Assembly (NCBI RefSeq): GCF_000283155.1 | Contig: NW_004454195.1 | Location: forward strand, 3,913,085-3,977,084 | Source: Ceratotherium simum simum | Lineage: Eukaryota; Chordata; Mammalia; Perissodactyla; Rhinocerotidae | Direction of reading: 5' to 3' | Length of the DNA: 64,000 bases | Shown: positions 10,517 to 25,100 of the stretch, in pieces | Position numbering within the stretch: the first letter of the stretch is position 1 | How the letters are laid out: each line of letters starts with the position of its first letter | Translations under genes and position numbers: made by a program | The notes under the pieces: generated by a model | The model's database searches: none | Seen by the model: only the letters and a program-made list of their open reading frames with translations | What the model was told of the DNA's origin: nothing

Positions 10517-12719
10517 TTCTCATCTTTGGTAATAACATTCCTACTTTCAATAGGATACAAGACTGTTTTCAGCATAACTTCGTACCTACTGGCAGCCTGT
10601 AGTCTGTATCTTGAAAAGTTTGACAAAAGTGAGTGTGAATTTGGTTAATTACATTTGTTTTTCTAAAAAGAAAGAGGCTATCTATCTATCTTATAGACAA
10701 CTATCTACATGTATTATCTCTAAAACATATTTTATTTTTCCTTCAGAAGCACATTTGAAGGTAACTTATACAGTTGAGCACCACTGGGGCAAAGGGCAGG
10801 GAGGTTATCAGGAAAGTCTGCTACCCAGGGTCAATGGCTGCCTGTTGGATAAATATTACAACCTAATTTCCCTTCCTTTTCCCTCATCTTGTCAGTTGAA
10901 TTTCTCTAGCCATCAAGTTATCCAGAGCTACATGGGCATAGATTCTTATGTCAATTAATATAGGTGGAATACGAATATGAGAGACCATAGAAATGCATAT
11001 GGCCAAAGTCTTCCTCTATTTTCTATGGTATTTCCATAACCAATACACTAGGAGTATCTGTATAATCCTGAAGTATAAACTTGGAGTACCTCCACTTCCT
11101 ACAAAACCCTCACAGTAAACACATCGATGATAGTGGTATAATTCAGGTAATTCAGTCCTCACTCTTTCTCAGTTTGCTTGACCAACATTTTGCCTCACTC
11201 CCATCCATGCCCCAAGATTCAGGGTAGTCATGAGCATCATTTGCACCTAGCCTGAGTGGTAGGACAGGAAAGTTTCTTTACTCTGGCAAAGACTATTATA
11301 CAGAGAGAAAACCGGAGTAAAGCAAATCGAATTTTCTCTAGAGACACAGTACATCAGTCTTTGAATAAAAAGAGTAATGCAACGAGTAAATTCTGTTGAT
11401 TTTAATGCTTCACAATTACTTGCTATCTTTTTTCTTGGCAATTTCAGTAGATGTGAAAAAAAATTATTTTAAGAAATTAGTATTTATCACTGTTTATACG
11501 GAACAAACAAATCTAACCAAGATACTATCCAAAAAGGAAAAAAAACAGATGAGACCCTTGTCAATTTTTAATCGGCAAAGCAAAGAGCATCACAGTAATA
11601 AAACTTAATTAAATCATTAAATATTTAAAATGAATTTCTAACTCTAGCTTATTGAACGAATTCCCTTTTATGTATTTGAAACCCTATTATGAAGTCTATA
11701 CATAAGGCAAAATCAAATGTAAACCCAAACAATTTAATGTATTCATCTCAATCTAAAGTTCCATTTCATTTATCCTTCTGAAATCTAAATCACCTCAGAA
11801 TACTATATCACAATTTATATTTCCCTCACATCAGGAAACACATAATAAAATACTGTTACAAATATATCACCCACAAAGTGATCATACTTTATAAAATATA
11901 ACTCATTCATTTTACATTTCATTTCATTTCAATAATAATGTATAATAACATTGCCCAATTTACAATGAATGTCAGAATTCTGGCAGAAAATATAATGGAT
12001 ATTTACTAACTTCATTTTTTATATCATTCACAACCAACTATATATACATATACATGTCTTCAACGTCCTTCAGACAAACATTTCTTACAGTGAGGAACAG
12101 GCATTTGACTTTGTAAGAAAGACAGAATTAGATACATAATTACTTTCTTTGGTAAAAATGCAGCATATAAGCTTATTAGTACATGGATTTGAATATACCT
12201 ATTGGGTAACCACATCTCTTATATAATACTACATATATTAAAATCTTAACATAATGATGCTAGGCTACCAAAGCAATAAATACCCATACAAAACCAAATA
12301 CATTAAAAAAACACAAGTATACTCCTGGGTTGTTTCACCCTGGCCAAATAAGGGTGGAAGGGTGAGCATTCCCTCATTGGTTTGCATGAACACTAAAACT
12401 CATATTAGGCAACTTTAGCAGAAAGCAGGAATTATAGACCTTGCTGGACCCATAATTTTGATAAAGGGAGAGATTTTCTCCATTTGAAAGCTTCAAACTC
12501 ACTTTGAATGACAGAAATGTTTTAAACTCCTTAGTCTGGTAACAGAAACCCAAGCAGTCCACTTCCAACCCATTGACCTCACTTCCCTTTGATCTGTCTA
12601 GTGCTCTCCTCTCACCATCCGGTTTCTTGCCCAAATCACAAACTGGAATCATTTTTTTTCTCCCTCTCCCTTACAATCATCCAAATCTGCCAATTCTACG
12701 AAAACATCTTTTGAACTTC
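10517..12719. other. Intergenic DNA, nothing recognised
   Basis: AT-rich. A 115-codon ORF at 10611-10958 has no recognisable domain, start context or neighbouring gene signals. Confidence 0.55.
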
Positions 12720-13470
12720 TCCATGGCACCTCCCTTTAGTGAATTTCTTAGTCTGGCCTCCATGGCCCTCCATCCTTGCACTGTCAGCAGCCTCCTGGTC
12801 TCTCCCTGGGTTTGCCTTTTCCAGGTTGCATTATGTTTCAAACCCACTTAAGAGCTTGTTTAAAATCCGTCTTTTCTCAATCTTCTCAATACTGTCTTGG
12901 GCCCTCAGGTAGAGAAAGCAACGGAAATCTTTGCGAGGAGAAAGATCGTCTAAGGGCATGGAAATCTGCTTCAGTGAAATAACCCTACAAACCTACCACT
13001 TAAAGCAGCTGCTTCATTTGAAAATGAACAATTAAAATACGAGAACTAGACACAGTTTTCTTTTCTTCTTTCTTATTCTTAGCAGGCACAATAGTTACAC
13101 CTAAGGCAATGGTAGTTTAGATGTCTGGTTTACACTAAAAAATTCATAGTCTGTAGCTAATATGTTAGACCATGCTTGCCTGTCAGATAGATATAAGAAA
13201 AAAATCTTTTGCTTTCATATTTTTCCTAAAAATTTCTCTAACTTCACATCTCCTTCAAAGTTCACCATTCCTTAAGGATAAAATCCAAATTCATTAATAT
13301 GTCACATAAGCCCCTTCACAATCTGACTCTAAATTATTCTACATACCCCAACCACATACCCAGTGCTCCAGGCAAAGTGGGCTATTAGGAACATTCAGCT
13401 TTCAGATGCTCTCTGGACAAGCTTACTCATATCCATGCTTTTGACATGCCATTCCTACTAATTCTAAAAC
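12720..13470. repeat. L2/CR1-like ancient LINE fragments
   Basis: The sequences gataaaatccaaattcatta, agccccttcacaatctgac and gcttttgacatgccattcct resemble the pan-mammalian L2-type 3' region. Divergence is high and the boundaries are approximate. Confidence 0.4.
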
Positions 13471-14555
13471 TGCTCAGTTATTCAGGAATTTCTCGGATTT
13501 CACTTCCAGGAAACAAGGAGATATGCTTAAGGCCCTGGGATTATATTTTAAAACCAAACAGATCTGCAAAATAAAGAAGCATTGTCAGATAAACAGAGAA
13601 AAGGCCAAAGGGAAAGTTATGAAATAATGAAAAATTCAAGTGTGTCATTTCAAAACTTTAAGCAGACTTGGTATCCTCCAATTTTATAAAATGAAAACAT
13701 CGATTTTAAATGTACATTATTATATTTGTCCTTTAAACATCTATATTGTGTTATATAAAGAAATAATGACCTTAGTATCTGCTGCAAACAATGTTTTAGA
13801 TGTTTTTATTTTTCTTAAATTATTCTCTTTCTGTCTCTAGTAAGGAAATTCTACCATGGTAAGAAAAAAGGAAAAGCTGATATTGTGACATTGTATAAGT
13901 TTATTGTCCAAGATTAACCATTTCAATGCATAACTATTATAAGTTTATCTAAGAATACTATTTCAATAAAGTATATTCTCTAAATGTATATAGATAGGAA
14001 TTTTTTTTAAAAAACTATCTGTATTCTCTTCTCTGGTCTTTTAATCTAGTAAATTGGAACAAACTATTAAAAGGTTTTCCAGAAATATGTTTTTTCAATA
14101 AAAACCCACTTGTGCTACTCCTTGATATTATAACATGACAGAGGAGGCTTTAGCTGTCTTAGTCATATGTGGCATGCTGTATATTTCAGTAAGACCTCAA
14201 AAAACTGGCCCTCACTCCAGGAAAAAAAATTCCATCCCAATGTGGTGGGTGGCAGGGTGGGTTGAGTGGCTTACTGAAGAATAATGCTAAAAAATAAAGC
14301 ATTACTTAATAAATAAATAAAGCAATAAAATATACTTAAAATGAAGCATACTAAAAAAGGGTATAGCACTTCTTGTATGTTATTATTCCATATTTGAGAA
14401 AACAAAATTGGGGATCCAAGTTGGTGATAAAATTATTTTTATAATTCAATTTGGAGTTAAAAATAACCAAGTTAGCTGAAAACTATGAAAGCTTACTTTA
14501 TATTTGTCAGACTTTATATTTATGTCAGACTTTATATGATGCTGTTAAACTGAAA
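13471..14555. other. Intergenic DNA, nothing recognised
   Basis: AT-rich. A short direct repeat (gtcagactttatat, twice) lies at 14508-14536. Confidence 0.55.
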
Positions 14556-14840
14556 AGAATATTAGATTTGGAGTCAGATGTACCAGGCTTCTAGCCCATG
14601 CTGCCCAACTTTGGGTAAGATATTTAAACCTCTCTGTAGCCCAGTTTCTTCACATATAAAATTAATATTTTTATATCTATCTTACCATATTTGTATCAGC
14701 CTCAGCATATTACAATTAATTGTATATGTGTGTTTTTTCCATATTAGATAGTAAACTTCCTGAGAGATAAGGTTATGTCTGATTCATCTTTGTCTTCCTC
14801 ACAGGGCATAGCATAGTTTTTAACACTGCTGAGGTTTCAC
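14556..14840 (+). repeat. MIR SINE followed by an L2-like 3' fragment
   Basis: ttggagtcagatgtaccagg then aacctctctgtagcccagtt match MIR. At 14745-14830, gtaaacttcctgagagataa and catagcatagtttttaacac resemble the '..ctccttgagggcaggg..ggcacatag' motif of old LINE ends. Confidence 0.65.
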
Positions 14841-17800
14841 AAATAGTACAGAATAGTAGAGAACTGACAACTTTATTTTGGAATTAAAATTCCCCAAAAT
14901 GTGAATCAGAAAAGAGTTGTGAATTCCAGAGGGTTTGTAAAACACTGAGTCAAACAAACTTGAGTTTCTTTTCTATAGAAGTTATCAGAACCTTAACTAT
15001 GCAAATGTACATTATGATTATCCCAGAGGAAGCTACAGTCAGTGGTAGAACCCCTCTTAACCAAAGTGATCAGCACGAGCACCAGTAGTTTCTTTGTTAA
15101 TTGAAAAAGTTCTTCAAACACAATAATCCCAACCACCAAATGAGAAATAAATGCTTCCCTTCATATGTGGCCATAGCTTGTACTTTGAATTCACCCAATG
15201 AGTGGAGTTTCCAACATCCCCTCCTTTTAAAAAAAAAAATCGGACTTATTATACATCATCTATCATTTCTAGATTCAGTTTCTTTAAAGTAAACTAATAT
15301 AAAGACAGTGGAAAAGAAATCTGAGTACATACTCCTAAATTTTAATTTTTTTAATTGTTTCCATTTGGTAGATCATTCCTAATTCGATAGTAATATTTGT
15401 AGACTCAAGGCTCTTACCAAAGTATTCAATTTTCATTTTTATTAAATAGCTCTCTTATCAGACTCATATGTCATTGATTTACATAGTATTTCATTATATT
15501 ATACAATTATAATAGCAAGCACCATGGGCATTAACCAGTATGAGGATAAATCAAAACTCTCTTGGTGAGCATCACCTGGAGGGAGCTCTGATGGGCTAGC
15601 TGCAGAGCCCCATCTCCAACCCGGGGTGACTGTTCAGCAAGCTGGGGGCTCCCATACCTATGTTTTAGAGGAGAACAGAGGGCATCCTTACAGTTGGAGA
15701 CTTGATTCAGTGGGGGTCACTTATGTGAATGTTTACGTGTACCACTGTTCCATGAAAGACATTGCAGACGACCTTGATTGGAAAGGTCACAAAGTTTCTT
15801 TCAAATCTAAAATCATCTGTGATCATTAAGAAGATATTCTATGAAGTGTTTTTTCTCATCATATGTCCTCTTTTCTCAAGAAGACTACAGAGCCCATTAA
15901 GGTGAAAATATGCTTTCTACTTATTTGTATTCCATGGAATAAATCCTGCAATGCTGTATCAAGAAAAGGTGTTTACAATATATATTTAAACATAATAAAT
16001 TAAGAAATGAATCAATTAATTAATGTATTACAGCATGAGTGATACCAAAAATGTCTTCAATATCAGATGATCCTGATCACCGTCTGCTGTTTTTGCAGTG
16101 ACTCATCCAAAGGCTGGCCTCACGTATCCCAAATTCATTTTGCTTTTTACCAATTAAGATGTAATGGAATGGTGGGGGAAAATTCAAGGCACTGTCCCGT
16201 TTATAATTAAATGTAAGCTGACCATTAGGATTTGGTGAAAGCACTGCTTTTGATTTCATAAAGGGCCCCCTCTGATCTGTCACCCAAAAGCATTTAGGCA
16301 GGAATGAATGACTTATTGATAAAGCATCTGCCTTGGGTTCAAATAAATTTGCAACCCGTGAGGCATTTACAGAGGCTATGGCAGAAAGTATGCTATATAA
16401 TCAAGATCTAAACAATGATGAGGAATCTAGTGGTGACTTTTCTTGCCACTTCAGCTCAAGAATTTTAGATCTTGTTTCTAATGGTGGTAGTAAGCAATAA
16501 GTTGTTGCCCCAGAGATAGTAGCATGCAAACTCCTCATTTCTAAATCCACGGGAGAGTATACTGAGAGAAGTTGTCAATAGCAGTTATCACAAAAGATGA
16601 GAAATGAACAACTTTATTCCTTCCATTATCCTTTTTCCTGTCAACTCACACACCCACCTTGTTCTTCTGCCTCTTCATTGTCTGATTTCCACAAGTGGCA
16701 GATCTGGTTCAAAAACAAAGTTGTCTATTGCAGGTAGCACTTATCTGATTATTGTTATGAGTAAAATCATTTTTTCCACCAAACGAATTAAGAATCTCCA
16801 TTCAGTATATACACAGTTGGGAGTTTGTTCCAGGCATTGGGATTCACAACTTAGAATTTTCACCTTGCTTCACCAAACAATAGAGTTTCATTTTTTGAGA
16901 ACTGACTTGTGCAACATACCTAGAGTCTCTGTAAAAAGCATCACATGCAGCATTTTTATTTATTTGAAAACAAAGAGTAACTCTTGAGTGCCTAGTGAAA
17001 ATGTCACTTCCAGTGATTTTTTTCCCCAAAGAATATTCCTTTTAGTTCTAAAACTGCAAAAGACTTATATTAGTAAAAGAAACAAATACATATTACAAAG
17101 TTATTTTGTCTTGGAGAATCTTACAGAGTATCTCAAAAGTTCAATATTCCATTGCTAATACTCAAAACCAAGTTCATCTTTCTGGTGAACTACAACAGAG
17201 AACTTTCTTCTATACTCACGCGTCATTTGAAACATTGCTGTATTTCCCAAATGCCTAGTTCTGTAGTCATTATCTAAGAAATTCTTTCAGAGGAGTCAGG
17301 GAGAGATTGAGGACAGCTCTAAGCTCATGCATATTCACAGACTAAATGCAACCATCACTGGTCAGTTTTATGAGCAAACTAAGAGGAGTGGCTTGGTTGG
17401 CCTGAATATTCTTAACTCTCAAACAACAAACAAACCAACCAACCTTCAAAGATTGTCACTATTACTGTTACACAATAGACACCACAAATGCTACACCATA
17501 GCTGCCTAAATTCATTTAGAAATCATGGGAATGTCCAGGGAAAGTTACAAAATGGATTCAGGTAACAAGAAAAATAAATAAATTCCACTAATATTCAAAT
17601 TATAGTGGAAAAGAAAGGTCTCCACAGCTACTGTTTTTCAAACTTTCACCAATAAGAAAGCCAGGTTTATTGGATTCCAGAAAGCCCCTCTGTCCCCAAA
17701 CCTCCCTCCAGAGCTGAACTGGCACCAGTTAGAAGTAGGTACCTGCTGGACAGCACATACCAAATGTCAACTACTCCCTAAAATTTAAAACAAATTTAAA

Positions 17801-18635
17801 TGCCTACTTTCCCACCACTAGCCAGCCATAGATATTTGTTTCCATGTCTTCAGTTAGTCTCATCTCATTAGGGATGCCTGGAAAAATAAGGTCTGAAAAG
17901 AGGAATGAAAGGATGTTTCTACATCCCTCATTATCTTTGGTTTCAGTCAAGCTGTAATCTTTGTAAATGACTAACAACTAAAGAGGTGTTTATAAATATC
18001 AGCAGAAATAAGCTAAACAGAGCCAAGGCCAACAGTTGCACTTCTATTACTCACCACCGTTTGGACGGGGAATTAATAAACTTCACAGATTAACTAGCTA
18101 CTGACAAACATAAACCAGATTCACCTTCCACATGCCAAATGCTTCCCAATAAATTAATTTCTCCTCTTTCCTTTATTGACGTAAACAAACATAGCTATAT
18201 GGCAGCAACCTACCTCTCTCTTCTTGGTATTGCATATGCAAAAGTAAACACCCAAGTAAAACTGTGATTTGAAAGCAATCTTTCAGGGAAAACTTTACTT
18301 AAGAAAGATTAGGAGACAATAAAAAATTACTTTAAATTTTAACATAAAATTCAAGATAAAAATTAAAATTAGTTTATGATAATTTTCACAGGAGGGTTAT
18401 AGATTATATATCTTTTTCAAGATATGCAGATACATCACTAAGCAGTCATGTATAGTTTTCAAAATACCATTTTAAAACATATGTTGTATTATTGCAAAGA
18501 ACTTAGAATATTTCAATATTTAAAACTAAATCCAAAATACTGTTCCTAAGGAAGAAAATAGGAAAACAATATAAATGGACCTTCCTAACCACACAGGCCC
18601 TTCCACTGGGCAGCAGTACAATGGAGGGAAAGCAG
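14841..18635. other. Intergenic DNA, no recognised gene
   Basis: A less AT-rich island at 15560-15835 contains a 67-codon ORF (15626-15829) that matches nothing I know. A 127-codon ORF at 16604-16987 likewise has no recognisable domain. The block at 16260-16560 looks like degenerate coding or transposon sequence but I cannot assign it. Confidence 0.45.
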
Positions 18636-18740
18636 AGGTTACATCGTCAAACACACATGGGTTCTAATCCAGGTGCTGCCACATTAACTTGTGTGACTTC
18701 CGGCAGATGATTTAACCACTCAGGTTTTCTGTTTTCTTAA
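18636..18740 (+). repeat. MIR SINE
   Basis: The sequences gggttctaatccaggtgctg and ttgtgtgacttccggcagat match the MIR core. Confidence 0.7.
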
Positions 18741-19410
18741 AAACTTTTGTGTATTAAACAAATGTTTATTGAATGCTTACTCAGCGCCAGATTCTGCATT
18801 ACAAGATGAAAATACCTTGATAAACAAGACAGGTAAAGTCATTGATTTCATTAAGATTATATTTTAGAGGAGAAGGCACCTATTTGAACAAGTAATTGCA
18901 ATTCTGAAGAGCATCTTAAAAGGGGAAGGATGGGCCCTGTGGGAGCATAAAACAAGGGAACCCACTGTCCCGGGAACTGACATGTAAGCTAAAATTCTAA
19001 GGGCTAAGTGGAAGAAAGCTGAGGAAATTACAGGAAAAAGCATTCTAGACAAAGGAAAACAGAGGGCAAGACAGTGAAGGATCATGGTGTGTTCAAGGAA
19101 CTGATAAAGTCTGTTGTGGCTGGACTGGAGAGAGAAGGGAGAAGATGGGGCAAGAATGAGCTGAAGCCTAGGTCAAGGGGCAGATCTAGGAGGGACCCAT
19201 GAACTGTGTTCTAGGAACGTGGACTTTATTCTAAGGACAACAGGAAGCCATCCAAGGCTTTAAGGAGCGAAGACATAATTAGATTTGTGTTTTTAAAGCA
19301 AAGTCTAGCTGCAGAGCAAAGCCTGTATTAGAGGAGCCAAAAGTAGATACAGAGATATTAGTTAGGGGACTGTTGACTATCCAGGAGAGGGATGGATCAC
19401 TTCGTGGATC
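18741..19410 (+). repeat. Ancient mammalian-wide interspersed repeat (family not named)
   Basis: The sequences gtgttcaaggaactgataaa, ctggactggagagagaaggg, tggactttattctaaggaca and acaggaagccatccaaggct form a pattern seen in a common old mammalian repeat. I recognise the pattern but not the library name. Confidence 0.5.
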
Positions 19411-21689
19411 AGGAAAGAAATGGACAAATCTGTAGGAGACTTAGGAAAAAGAATAGTTCAAATTTATAACAAATTATGTATAGGAAGGATAAGAAAAGCA
19501 AGAGAGAAAGAGATTCTCCAGCTATAAAAAAGGATATTAATCCCCGCCATGTAGTGTTGTGTGACTAAAAATGTAAATGTGACAACGTGTACTACGTATC
19601 TCCCACAGTGCCTAGTTCATAATAAAAACCAAAAAATTAAAACGACTATTTTTAGGGTGAAACCAAATTTCATGCTTCTCACAAGTGATACAAGTTGGAT
19701 TTTTTTTCTGGGTTAAATCCCATATCTTTGAACTCTTCCATTGTACACAAAGACTGCAGCGCACCAATGCAAACAGAAATAAGTGTGGCAAGTGTTACAC
19801 TGTTCTATCACTCTATAGAAATAGCTTATAGTAAGTCCTCCAGATTACGAATTGTCTACCTTTACGTGTTGGCTAGTATTCCTTGGGCAGCCAATAAAAA
19901 AAAGTTATATGAAAATATATCTCATTCACGTTGGTAAGATTTCTAATTTAAATTCATGAAGCCAATCAAGGCCCTGAGTTTGTGTTCTTTTCCGGGAAGT
20001 CTACTTTTACTGCTACGGGTTAAACTCTCATGGTGAAATCCTTTGGGATTGAATAAAATCTTGAGACACTGCACAATATGCACCTCACAGTGGCCAAGAC
20101 AAAGTTCTCAGGGGGCTGTGGAACTGGGGTTAGACTCATGCACAAGGTACACGCAAATTGAGTGGGCACTTCTGCCATTGACCACATGTTGGCCTCCCTG
20201 GAGAGCAGGGCACAGGAAAACAATCCCAAGACTGGAGCAGCCTATTCTATTCCTTTAACTAGAGACACAGACCATCATTACCACCAAGGAGGAAGGTGGC
20301 CTTTCTCCATTGCCTAACACGCATACATTTATAAGGACACAGTTCTAATAAAAGAACAGGAATTGAACAGGAATTTTCTAAATTTATAAGACCTTCATAT
20401 CATTAGGGAAAATTATTTTCTCCCTGAGCATTCTCTTGTGCCATACAGTGGAGTCACATCTTACTCAGCAATTAAGTCAGTGGGGAAAAAAAAATGTGTA
20501 GAGAAAAAGTTACTCTTAAACATTCTTTAACTTGCCCACACAGAATGATATATATGGTTTTGTACATACTTTACTGTCTTGCAATAAGCCTCACAGGTCA
20601 GCTTTTCTTCCAGCTGAAACAAATTGCTGTTTCTTCAGTTGAGAAACCAGATGAAACACCAGTCCTGCATTTAGTGGCTATATTGTAAAAATACACTTTT
20701 TGTCTGTTTTCTGCTTTTTTTTTCCAAGCACATGCAGTTGAGTAAATGAAAGCCATATAACTCCACTGCATACAAAAGAAAAGTACTTTTTATCCATTTT
20801 CAAAATTGACACTTAAAGTCCCACTCTAATTATTGAAAGAAATTTTCAAGAACAATTTGAACAAATGCATTATCTAATTCAACTAGTAAATTAGCTAACC
20901 CATTTTTCCATGTCATTAGAAACAATAAAATGGCATTGACCAAATTATTTGTGTTCTTAATGAACTGGAATGTTAAATGTGCAGGAAGAAACAACAAATT
21001 TTAAGATTTTCCTCCTCTTCTCTCACATATATATGTACATAAATCCAAACTGATCCCAAAGTTGCCTCATTCTAGTTTATTCATTGACTTTCATTTAATT
21101 TTAGAACTAGAAAACAAGGCAAGATTACCTGCCATGTCAGTTACCTTCTATTCACTCCTCCAGATCCACTCTCCACCCTTCCCCACCCTGCTCTCTGCCT
21201 CCATGGGATGAGCTCTATGGACCACATCAATAGGCCCCCTTACCCTCAGTCTTCCTGCTGGGATCAGCAACTGGGAAGCCCTGGCAGGAAATAAACGGAA
21301 GGAAAGAGAATGAGTCCAGTGAACTTTTATTTCCCTGGCTCCCTCCTGTTCAGTTTGCCCCTGATACAACTCACTGCTTCTTCAAGGTATCCTCCTCTGC
21401 AAGACTCTCTCTGTTCAGGTTCCAGCGATGCCTCTACTTCTCATCCCTTTGGACCTAGGATGATAACAGCTCATCTAATACTACCCAATTCCCATATCTT
21501 TATAAAAAAACACTCTCTGAAATATTCTAATTTCAGTGTGCCATCTGCTTTCTGTTTGAATTCTAAATAATATAGTTTAGTTTTACAGATGAAAAAACTG
21601 AATCTGAGAAAAGTTAGGTGGCAAGCCCCAGGCAGCACAACTACTTAGCCAGTCAATGAATGACAGAATGGAATAAACCAGAATGCTCA
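19411..21689. other. Intergenic DNA, nothing recognised
   Basis: Short ORFs only, without domain signatures. Confidence 0.5.
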
Positions 21690-22110
21690 GTTGCTAATAA
21701 CAGAAACTTCTATGAAAATAATTAAACAGACAAAAAGGTGGAGATGTTTATTGGATCACATAGCTGGGAAGTTCAACTGGACTGACTTTGAGCTTGGCCT
21801 TCGTCATCAGGAATGTGTCTCTTTTCTCTATCCCTTTGCTTTTCTCCATGTTGGCGTCATTCTTAGGCAGGCTGTCCCCACAAGATAGAAAACACAACTA
21901 TTAGAAGCTATAAGATTATTCCTCCCAGTAGTCCTAGCAAAAGTCTCATAGATGATTGTAGTTAAGCTAGCATTATTCACATGCCCACCCATGAACAATC
22001 ATAGTGAATTCTGATTGGTCAGATTAAGACAGCTGGTCATCCCTGGAGTAGGATAATAGAGTCAGCCTCACCAAAAAAGCATGGACTCAGGTGAGGAATA
22101 GATAATTCCT
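21690..22110. repeat. Possible ancient interspersed repeat
   Basis: A block with repeat-like wording (tttattggatcacatagctg, attctgattggtcagattaa, aagacagctggtcatccctg) reminiscent of an old LTR or LINE fragment. The family is unassigned and the boundaries are uncertain. Confidence 0.3.
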
Positions 22111-25100
22111 GAAAGAAAAAAAAACTAAAAGGAACTTTCCCCAGAAGTCCGCTAAAAGGAATACTGCACAGGCAAAACTAACAGACAACTGGTATACAGA
22201 AGCAAGAATAGAATCAATTATTCTGAACCCCATTCAATTTATGTTTCATTCTGATACATACTTATACCAAATAACACTGACCTAACCTGAACCTTACTTC
22301 ATGGGAGCAAAAGAAAATTATCAAATTACAAATACCAATGACTGACTTCAGTATGGCGGTTACAAGTTACAGGGCATTTTCACATACATTATCTCATTTA
22401 ATTCAATTATTCCAGATTAGGAATTCCAAATTCCTTGCCTATAGCATTTTTCAAGGTCAGACAAATGTTTGTGAATTTCAAGAATCCAAAGATTATTTCT
22501 AAATGCTTCAATTGTGTTCACACGTTGTTAAGAAATTACAGTGTAAACATTTGAGAAAAGCTCATGGTTGTCAGTTTTATTGTGCTAAGAATCTCTGTGG
22601 AAATTCAGCCAGAAACCTATCAAGATATATTTACGGGCCAACAGCCAAAGTTCCTGGATTGGTCATGTCTTCTTTTCTGCAATCTGCATTTTACCCAGGA
22701 CCCAGGGGTCACTCTAATACTAAAAATACAGCTTCCCCACCCCCTTTGAAAACAACTTGACCAAGACTGTTACCATAATGTTGCAGAAAAGCATGGATAT
22801 GTATGCTCACTTACCCAGAAATGTGTGGTTAGGATAAAAATCTGAAACAAATGATCAAGAGTTCAAGGCTGGTAAACTCTTGCAATGGTTTTGAAGCAAA
22901 TTGTGGGTTTGCTCTGGTGAAATTTAATGGTCAGAAAACACAAGAAGAAGATCCTATGATGAAGTATTTAATAAGGCGGGGAATAGTAACAAACTTTGAC
23001 TGAATTTCACTAAATTTAGAGTGAAAAATTAGAACTGACTCATAGGTTGGGAGGAAAGACCAAACATACTAACTTGAAAGACTAAACAAATTTGTTTTGC
23101 CCTTTCTTGATAAAAAATCAAAAATATTTAATACAAATAACCTTTAGGAAATATAAGTTTCAGAGATTTTCTAAATCTCTGTGTAAGGACAATGGATGGT
23201 TTCTGAGGGGTCACCAAACTCTGCAATTGAGAGTCATATCATGTGATCTCTTAAAATGTGCCTTTCTGAAAGGTGACGGCAGCCATTGATCAAACCCAAT
23301 CAGCAGAGTTAAGGTCAGTAATCCCCAGGACAGAGTTTATTTGGTGCTGCTAGTTAGAAAAACTGATGTTGAGATATCTGCCAAAACTCAAAAATATTTT
23401 CATAGCACTTGATGTGAGAGTCAAGTGAAAATACCTGCTCTCTGGAGGAAAAGTCTGAGAGAACTGGCAACAGATAGGATATGAGGATAAAAAGGAGGAG
23501 TTACTAAAAGGTGACTCTAAAAGCTGAGCTGCTCTCTGTGTATTCACTCAACAATGCTTCGAGAGCCCTATTCTTTCCTACCAATTGCAAAACGGTAGGA
23601 AAGAAAGCAACCCTTTCTTTCTACACCAAACAGTTACTGAACAGGATAAGAAGGAACCATTTTGGGGGATGCAATTGCATTCTATAAAGTTGGGAGGCAC
23701 ACCTTAGTCCATAGGCCACATCTGAGGGAATTATCTAAAAGTAAATTCAAAAGAACTTTATCAAAATCTTTGAAGCATTTTTGGAATTTAAGATGAAATG
23801 CAGTTCTGGTAACCAAGATTCAGTCAGATGAGTCAGGTCCAGAATCAATTTAGACAAATATCTGAATGTATCATATCAGGTCAATCTAGAGACTCCCCAT
23901 TTTCTAAACAAATCACTGTGTAGTGTCATTTAAAACTTACAATTCAAACGGTTTTCATTTCAGTCTGTCATATGAACTTTGACATGTTAACACTCTGTTG
24001 GAAAAAGGTTGCAAACAAGTAGATTTATCAGAGATTCAGAAGCAAAATAAGAGCTATTGTTATGGAAGGAATAATATTGCATTGCCTAACCTTTGACATG
24101 ATGTCCAACAGGTTAAGGCAAAGTTAAGAAACAGATCAGATATCACAACTCAATCCCGGATCTTCTCATTTTGAGCTTTACATCCTGAACATGGACCTCC
24201 ACAATATTATAGTTCACCATCACCGTTTCAGGAAAGAACACAGACGAAAAAAGAGAAGAGTTGATGGGAGAGTTGATTTTATACTATCCTTCCATCACAA
24301 TATGGGTCACATTTAGTTTCCAGCAAATCAGATAATGTATGCATGACACAGGTGTCAAGTAAGTATTGACATAATACACTAAATATTTACATGCATAGAT
24401 GCACACATAAGACTATATGTTCTAATGTTATCACAAAGCACATTCAACATGTGAAAAAAAAGTCCTATCCCCAAAATGATGTCTAATTTAAAGACATACT
24501 ATACTGTGCCTAGGAGAGTGACAGACAGCCATACAGTGGGTCCTCAACAAACATTGTAACAACAATGAAAAAAAAACTATAAATACAAACCAATTTTCTG
24601 AGAATAAAAGAATCTAAAGGATTAACTCATATTATCTCTGTTTCTCATTTTATATTCTCCCCTAAAATTCTCTTCCTCCAATAAAGTGCAAATAATTTGC
24701 ATTCCAAAAGCTTGGGGTGGAAGAAAGTTTGCCACTCTTCTAATCTAAGGATACCAGATTATCGCAGGTGCAGGCAATTAATAAGCAGATTGCCCTACAC
24801 GCAGCATCCCTGGGGACCCTTCAAAAAGCAGTAAAGAGACATTTGAGATCTCAGCTCAGTTACAAATAGAATTAAGCAGAGAAAACTTATGCACCCTGTT
24901 CTCATTTTCTCCATTTTCTTTTGAAATTGAGAACACACATAGGAGTCACTTTGAAGTTAGGGCTGCCTGAATATGATATTATTGATTTCCATAACATGTT
25001 TTTGCTCTGCAATGCGGATGTGCATTTTTCAAACATATTAAGCAAGTCCTTTGATCTGATTTGTTCCACCAGAACACTGTATAGAGGCTGAAAACTATTT

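Noticed and set aside
16604..16987. 127-codon + strand ORF
   Set aside because: No recognisable domain, start context or conservation evidence; surrounding DNA is ordinary AT-rich intergenic sequence.
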